A stretch of DNA of 17,661 bases from NCBI GenBank assembly GCA_016784825.1, contig JADHTT010000003.1, positions 1 through 17,661 on the forward strand, read 5' to 3'. Positions within the stretch are counted from its first letter, which is position 1; each line of letters opens with the position of its first letter. Shown here piece by piece: positions 13,975 to 17,661 of this stretch. The notes beneath the pieces were generated by a model. The model worked only from the letters and a program-made list of their open reading frames with translations. It had not been told where the DNA came from and searched no databases. The translations under genes and the position numbers were made by a program. The DNA is from Campylobacterales bacterium. GTDB lineage: Bacteria; Campylobacterota; Campylobacteria; Campylobacterales; Arcobacteraceae.

Positions 13975-14616
13975 ATGAATTTAATGCTATTTGGTGCACC
14001 AGGTGCAGGAAAAGGTACACAAGCAAAGTTTTTAATAGAGAAATATGATATCCCTCAGATATCTACAGGTGATATTTTAAGAGCTGCAATTGCAGATAAG
14101 ACAGATATGGGTATGGAAGCTAAGAAATTTATGGATGATGGAAATTTAGTTCCAGATTCAACTATCATTGGTATTATCAAAGATAGATTAGCCCAAGATG
14201 ATTGTAAAAAAGGTTTCATCCTTGATGGTTTCCCTAGAACTTTACCACAAGCCCAAGCTTTAAATGACTTAATGAAAGATATGGGAATCTCTTTAGATAA
14301 AGTTATTTCATTAAATGTTCCAGATGAATTAATCGTAGGTAGAATTACAGGAAGAAGAGTTTGTCCTGATTGTGGTGGATCATTCCATGTTGAATTTAAC
14401 CCATCAAAAGTAGAAAATGTATGTGATTATTGTTCTGCTGAACTTATCATTAGAAAAGATGATAATGCCGATACTGTACAAAGTAGATTAAGTGCTTATC
14501 ATGAGCAAACTGCTCCACTAATTGACTTTTACACAAATATGGATGTAATGATCACACTTGATGGAACTAAAGATGTATCAGAAGTTACTGCTGATATGAT
14601 TGCAGCTCTTAACTAA
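13975..14616 (+). CDS. adk: Adenylate kinase, long form with four-cysteine zinc LID
   Basis: A second adenylate kinase, 213 residues from the ATG at 13975 (AAGGA lies 9 bases upstream; an upstream in-frame TTG at 13936 is inside the promoter and is rejected). P-loop GAPGAGKGT (residues 7-15), QISTGDILRAAIA (28-40), GNLVPD, LDGFPRT (83-89) and a full LID. The LID carries Cys130, Cys133, Cys150 and Cys153 in CPDCGG and CDYC, the zinc-binding pattern and numbering of Gram-positive Bacillus enzymes. The strong contrast with the short kinase next door suggests a separate origin, possibly transfer, rather than recent duplication. It heads the plus-strand operon; folD begins 27 bases after it. Confidence 0.93.
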   Translation: MNLMLFGAPGAGKGTQAKFLIEKYDIPQISTGDILRAAIADKTDMGMEAKKFMDDGNLVPDSTIIGIIKDRLAQDDCKKGFILDGFPRTLPQAQALNDLMKDMGISLDKVISLNVPDELIVGRITGRRVCPDCGGSFHVEFNPSKVENVCDYCSAELIIRKDDNADTVQSRLSAYHEQTAPLIDFYTNMDVMITLDGTKDVSEVTADMIAALN

Positions 14617-14643
14617 TTTAATACTCTATACAAGGCAACAATT

Positions 14644-15492
14644 ATGCAAATTTTAGACGGTAAAGCTCTATCATCAAAAATAAGATCACAAGTAAAAGAA
14701 GATGTAGTAGCTCTACAAAAAGACAATATCACTCCAGGACTAGCAGTAGTACTAGTTGGAGCTGATGCAGCAAGTGCAGCATATGTAAATATGAAAAGCA
14801 AAGCATGTAAAGAAGCTGGTATATATTCAATAGTACATGAGATGCCAGATACAATATCTCAAGAAAATATATTTGAGATTATAACTATGATGAATAATAA
14901 TCCAAATATAGATGGTATATTAGTTCAACTTCCATTACCTGCACATGTAGATACAACAGCTATATTAGAAGCTATTGATCCAAACAAAGATGTAGATGGA
15001 TTTCATCCATACAATGTTGGTCGTGTAGTATCTGGCTTAGATGGATTTATACCTGCTACACCTTATGGAGTAATGGAACTATTAAAAGAATACAATATTG
15101 ACCCTAAGGGTAAAAATGTATGTGTAGTTGGTGCATCTGATATTGTTGGTAAACCAATGGCAACACTACTTTTAAATGCAAATGCTACAGTTGAAATATG
15201 TCATATTTTTACAGATGATCTTAAAAAGCACACACTAAATGCAGATATTATATGTGTAGGTGTTGGTGTAGTAAACTTAATCAAAGAAGATATGGTAAAA
15301 GATGATACGATTATAGTTGATATTGGTATCAATAGACTTGATTCAGGAAAGCTTGTTGGAGATGTTGATTATGATGCAGTTAAAGATAAATGTTCATATA
15401 TCACTCCAGTACCTGGTGGAGTTGGACCTATGACTATTGCAATGCTACTTGTAAATACTATAAAAGCTGCAAAAAATAGAGGAAATTACTAG
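14644..15492 (+). CDS. folD: Bifunctional methylenetetrahydrofolate dehydrogenase/cyclohydrolase FolD
   Basis: FolD oxidises 5,10-methylene-THF to methenyl-THF with NADP and hydrolyses it to 10-formyl-THF, supplying one-carbon units for purines and initiator tRNA. The 282-residue protein has the catalytic YVNMKSKA (residues 47-54, Lys51), GILVQLPLP near 90, DVDGFHPYNVG and the C-terminal TPVPGGVGPMTIAMLL. In the cofactor region it reads VVGASDIVGKPMA where most FolD have GRSxIVG, losing the usual Arg next to the NADP phosphate, and CHIFT instead of CHSxT. I believe such changes occur in related bacteria, so this is a lineage feature rather than damage; cofactor preference could differ. AAGG lies just before the start. 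Confidence 0.95.
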   Translation: MQILDGKALSSKIRSQVKEDVVALQKDNITPGLAVVLVGADAASAAYVNMKSKACKEAGIYSIVHEMPDTISQENIFEIITMMNNNPNIDGILVQLPLPAHVDTTAILEAIDPNKDVDGFHPYNVGRVVSGLDGFIPATPYGVMELLKEYNIDPKGKNVCVVGASDIVGKPMATLLLNANATVEICHIFTDDLKKHTLNADIICVGVGVVNLIKEDMVKDDTIIVDIGINRLDSGKLVGDVDYDAVKDKCSYITPVPGGVGPMTIAMLLVNTIKAAKNRGNY

Positions 15493-16269
15493 ATGATTAA
15501 AAAGTTCTCCGACTGGTCTAGTAGCTGGACTGGTACAATTGTAATTGTATTATCTATTATATTTTTTATAGCACAAGCATTTGTGATTCCAAGTGGAAGT
15601 ATGAAAAATTCACTTCTAATAGGTGATATGCTTTTTGTAAAAAAATTCTCTTATGGAATACCAACTCCTACAATCCCATGGATTGAATTAAAAGTATTAC
15701 CAGATTTTAATGACAATGGACACTTAATAGAGGGTGATAAACCACAAAGAGGCGATATTACAGTATTTAGATATCCTCATCAACCAAAAATTCACTATGT
15801 GAAAAGATGTGTAGCTACTGGTGGTGATATCTTATTTTTAAAAGATAAAAACCTATACCTACATCCAATTGAAGGTAATGAATTTGTAAAATCAAACTAC
15901 AAAGGTCATAATATTGTGGAGATCAATAATATGCTATTTATTGAAAATCCATATAAAAAAGAGCATCCTGGTATCCATAATGACCCAAGTGTAACAAGAG
16001 AAACTTCTCAATTTACAGAACTATTTGACCTTGTACCTATCCAAGTACCTAAAGGTGAATTTTTCATGATGGGTGACAATAGAGACCATAGTAATGATAG
16101 TAGATTTTGGGGTACAGTTGAATACAGATATATAGTAGGTAAACCTTGGTTTGTTTACTTCTCATGGGATAAAGAGAAAAAAATCAGATGGGATAGAATG
16201 TTTAAAACTGTATCTACTCTTGAAGATGAAGCAAAAGAAAATACAACACATACAAAGGGAATATATTAA
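15493..16269 (+). CDS. lepB: Signal peptidase I LepB
   Basis: LepB removes signal peptides from secreted proteins at the outer face of the inner membrane. The 258-residue protein has one N-terminal membrane span (about residues 14-32) followed by box B with catalytic Ser36 in IPSGSMKNSL, box D with the general-base Lys104 in HYVKRCVATGGD, and box E GDNRDHSNDSR near residue 194. Like Campylobacter homologues it seems to have a single span rather than the two of E. coli. It starts directly after the folD stop (TAGATG) and its own stop overlaps the rpiB start (TAATG), so folD, lepB and rpiB form a tightly coupled operon. Confidence 0.95.
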   Translation: MIKKFSDWSSSWTGTIVIVLSIIFFIAQAFVIPSGSMKNSLLIGDMLFVKKFSYGIPTPTIPWIELKVLPDFNDNGHLIEGDKPQRGDITVFRYPHQPKIHYVKRCVATGGDILFLKDKNLYLHPIEGNEFVKSNYKGHNIVEINNMLFIENPYKKEHPGIHNDPSVTRETSQFTELFDLVPIQVPKGEFFMMGDNRDHSNDSRFWGTVEYRYIVGKPWFVYFSWDKEKKIRWDRMFKTVSTLEDEAKENTTHTKGIY

Positions 16270-16715
16270 TGAAATATTATATCGGAGCTGATCATGCTGG
16301 AATTGAGATTAAAAAGTTTGTAAAAGAACTTTTTGAGAAACTAGGTCATGAAGTGGAAGATTTAGGACCATTTTCGCACGATCGTGTTGATTATCCAGAT
16401 TTTGCAGCAAAAGTTTGTGAAGCTGTACTAAAAGATCAAGATTCAAAAGGTATTTTAATTTGTGGTAGTGGTATAGGAATGTCAATGGCTGCAAATAAAT
16501 TTGATGGTATTAGAGCAGCTCTTTGCCACAATGAATACTCTGCAAAAATGGCAAGAGAACACAACGATGCAAATGTATTATGTTTAGGTGAAAGAGTATC
16601 AGGATATGGTATGGTTGAAGCTATTGTAGACGCATGGAATTCAAATTCATTTGAAGGTGGAAGACATGAGGGTAGAGTTGAAAAAATCAATAAGCTAGGA
16701 AGCTGTAGAATATAA
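16269..16715 (+). CDS. rpiB: Ribose-5-phosphate isomerase B
   Basis: RpiB interconverts ribose 5-phosphate and ribulose 5-phosphate in the pentose phosphate pathway. The 148-residue protein has GADHAG (residues 6-11), the active-site Cys65 in LICGSGIGMS and His98 in MAREHNDANVLCLGER, the same numbering as the E. coli enzyme. The loop reads CGSG where many have CGTG, consistent with the RpiB rather than the LacAB type. It starts within the lepB stop. A small membrane-protein gene follows 18 bases later with a strong ribosome-binding site. Confidence 0.95.
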   Translation: MKYYIGADHAGIEIKKFVKELFEKLGHEVEDLGPFSHDRVDYPDFAAKVCEAVLKDQDSKGILICGSGIGMSMAANKFDGIRAALCHNEYSAKMAREHNDANVLCLGERVSGYGMVEAIVDAWNSNSFEGGRHEGRVEKINKLGSCRI

Positions 16716-16733
16716 TTTTTTAAGGAGATTATC

Positions 16734-16871
16734 ATGACTAGAGGTGAACCACAAGAAGCATGGGTTGCTTATGTAATTGTTTTAGGTGTTGTTGCAGCAA
16801 TGATGTACGGTAAATATCTAATTGGCCGTGGTGACAATGAAGAAGAGATATCTAAAAATGATAAATCCTAA
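16734..16871 (+). CDS. Small single-span membrane protein, 45 residues
   Basis: A short gene with a near-perfect AAGGAG site (16722-16727) six bases before its ATG. It encodes MTRGEPQEAW, one hydrophobic span VAYVIVLGVVAAMMYGKYLI (residues 11-30), and a charged tail rich in Glu, Asp and Lys. The sequence looks like an inner-membrane microprotein with the acidic tail in the cytoplasm or periplasm; orientation is unclear, though Lys27 and Arg32 after the span favour a cytoplasmic C-terminus. Its last 14 bases overlap the start of the HD-domain gene (ATG at 16858), so the two are likely co-translated and may interact. I do not recognise a family. Confidence 0.75.
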   Translation: MTRGEPQEAWVAYVIVLGVVAAMMYGKYLIGRGDNEEEISKNDKS

Positions 16872-17661
16872 AATAATAGATAGTATCTTTTCATCTGCAT
16901 CTATTCAAAGATGGAATGACTATCCAAGAATGATGGAACTAGTTGAGCTTGATAAACAAGCTCATAAGTTTATCATTGCATATTTTATTGCAAAACTAGA
17001 AAAAGATGTAAACTACACAAATCTAATTGAAGCAGGTATATTTGAATTTCTACGAAGAGTTGTAGTTACAGATATACGACCAGATGTATTTCACAAAGCT
17101 TTACAACAAAAAGGACCAGAGCTAAACGCATGGGTTATATCAAAACTATCTGATTCACTTAAAGATATAGATAATGGTAACTTTCTTAAAAAATTTGAAA
17201 ACTATCTAAATGATGAAACTATTCATAAAAAAGAGCGATTTATACTAAAAGCTGCATCTTATTTATCTACACGATGGGAATTTAATATAGTTTATCAGAC
17301 AAGTTCATTTTTACATGATATTGACAATGTCAAAAAAGAAGTTGAAGAAGAGATAGAAGATTACTATGAACTAATAGGTGTACGAAAAATTGCACTTAAT
17401 AAAAAACTAGCAAAAGTAATTGATCTAAGTGGTAGATTAAGATTCCAAAAAAGATGGGCTCAAACTCCTAGAGTTCCTGAGACATCGGTACTTGGGCATA
17501 TGCTTACAGTTGCTATATTTGGGTATTTTTATTCTATTAAAATCAAAGCTTGTGATAAACGACTTCAAAATAACTTTTTCACTGCACTATTTCATGATTT
17601 ACCAGAAGCACTTACAAGAGATATCATATCTCCTGTAAAATACTCTGTAGATGAATTAGCT
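16858..17661 (+). CDS. Tandem HD-domain phosphohydrolase, YfbR-like (3' end outside window)
   Basis: An open frame of 268 codons runs off the right edge. Residues 199-262 match the HD hydrolases of the YfbR 5'-deoxynucleotidase group: RW (199-200), RVPETSVLGHM with metal ligand His214, FHDLPEALTRD with His246/Asp247 and Asp255, then SPVKYS. YfbR acts on deoxynucleoside monophosphates, so a nucleotide phosphatase role is plausible. The first 100 residues look like a second, degenerate copy: RW (18-19), KQAHKF with His36, IFEFLRRVVVTDI where Glu63/Phe64 replace the HD pair but Asp72 is kept. A charged helical linker (about 150-185) separates them. The start lies inside the preceding small membrane gene. 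No good ribosome-binding site is seen, consistent with coupled translation. Confidence 0.8.
   Translation, partial: MINPKIIDSIFSSASIQRWNDYPRMMELVELDKQAHKFIIAYFIAKLEKDVNYTNLIEAGIFEFLRRVVVTDIRPDVFHKALQQKGPELNAWVISKLSDSLKDIDNGNFLKKFENYLNDETIHKKERFILKAASYLSTRWEFNIVYQTSSFLHDIDNVKKEVEEEIEDYYELIGVRKIALNKKLAKVIDLSGRLRFQKRWAQTPRVPETSVLGHMLTVAIFGYFYSIKIKACDKRLQNNFFTALFHDLPEALTRDIISPVKYSVDELA

Noticed and set aside
16309..16735. Two minus-strand frames opposite rpiB
   Set aside because: RpiB is unambiguous with Cys65 and His98 in place; the reverse frames have no recognisable features.
1..17661. tRNA, rRNA, CRISPR, insertion sequence or prophage signals
   Set aside because: No direct-repeat arrays, transposase or integrase motifs, terminal inverted repeats or cloverleaf-like GTTCRA segments were noticed; gaps between genes are nearly all under 120 bases, the exceptions being 12310-12532.

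Overview
The window is very AT-rich and densely packed. Its gene content and order point to a Campylobacterota (epsilonproteobacterial) chromosome, most likely Arcobacter-like. Clues are the LID-less epsilon-type adenylate kinase, the tatD / lytic transglycosylase / rlpA / kdsC / lptC / lptA / engB cluster (an order I recall from Campylobacter), and the rplI-hslV-hslU block. This assignment rests on reading protein motifs and remembered gene orders; no database search was made. I see no insertion sequences, phage genes, CRISPR arrays, tRNAs or rRNAs, so this looks like core chromosome.

Layout. Positions 1-11363 form one nearly continuous minus-strand block. In transcription order it runs rplI, hslV, hslU, tatD, a LysM lytic transglycosylase, rlpA, hisB, kdsC, lptC, lptA, engB, an ArgA-type N-acetyltransferase, a YfgM-like membrane protein, a BamB-like propeller lipoprotein, a small unknown gene with no standard start codon, coaX and hisG (cut by the window edge). 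Many neighbours overlap by a few bases, which suggests translational coupling. Positions 11391-12474 are a small plus-strand island: a 63-residue unknown protein, a divergent leucyl/phenylalanyl-tRNA-protein-transferase-like gene, and a possible 48-residue ORF. A CinA-domain gene and a short adenylate kinase follow on the minus strand (12533-13858). From 13975 to the end the plus strand carries a second, zinc-LID adenylate kinase, folD, lepB, rpiB, a tiny membrane protein and the start of a tandem HD-domain hydrolase.

How the genes fit together. The centre of the minus block is envelope construction: Kdo synthesis (kdsC), LPS transport (lptC, lptA), peptidoglycan remodelling (lytic transglycosylase, rlpA) and possibly outer-membrane protein assembly (YfgM/BamB-like pair). 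Two histidine genes (hisB, hisG) and an N-acetylglutamate synthase candidate are scattered through it. The rplI end links a ribosomal protein to the HslUV protease. The plus operon joins nucleotide, folate and pentose metabolism to signal peptidase.

Most notable observations. (1) hslV carries an in-frame TAA at 10444-10446; the remaining 24 codons of a normal HslV C-terminus are intact behind it. (2) The transferase-like gene at 11612-12309 appears to carry a 2-base shift in a TA tract seven codons after a start that overlaps the upstream stop. (3) These two lesions lie either side of a 14-bp perfect palindrome that can supply a -10 element in both directions. (4) Two structurally different adenylate kinases stand head to head. 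(5) The HD protein at the right edge seems to contain two HD repeats, the first degenerate. No wholly new multi-gene system is evident.
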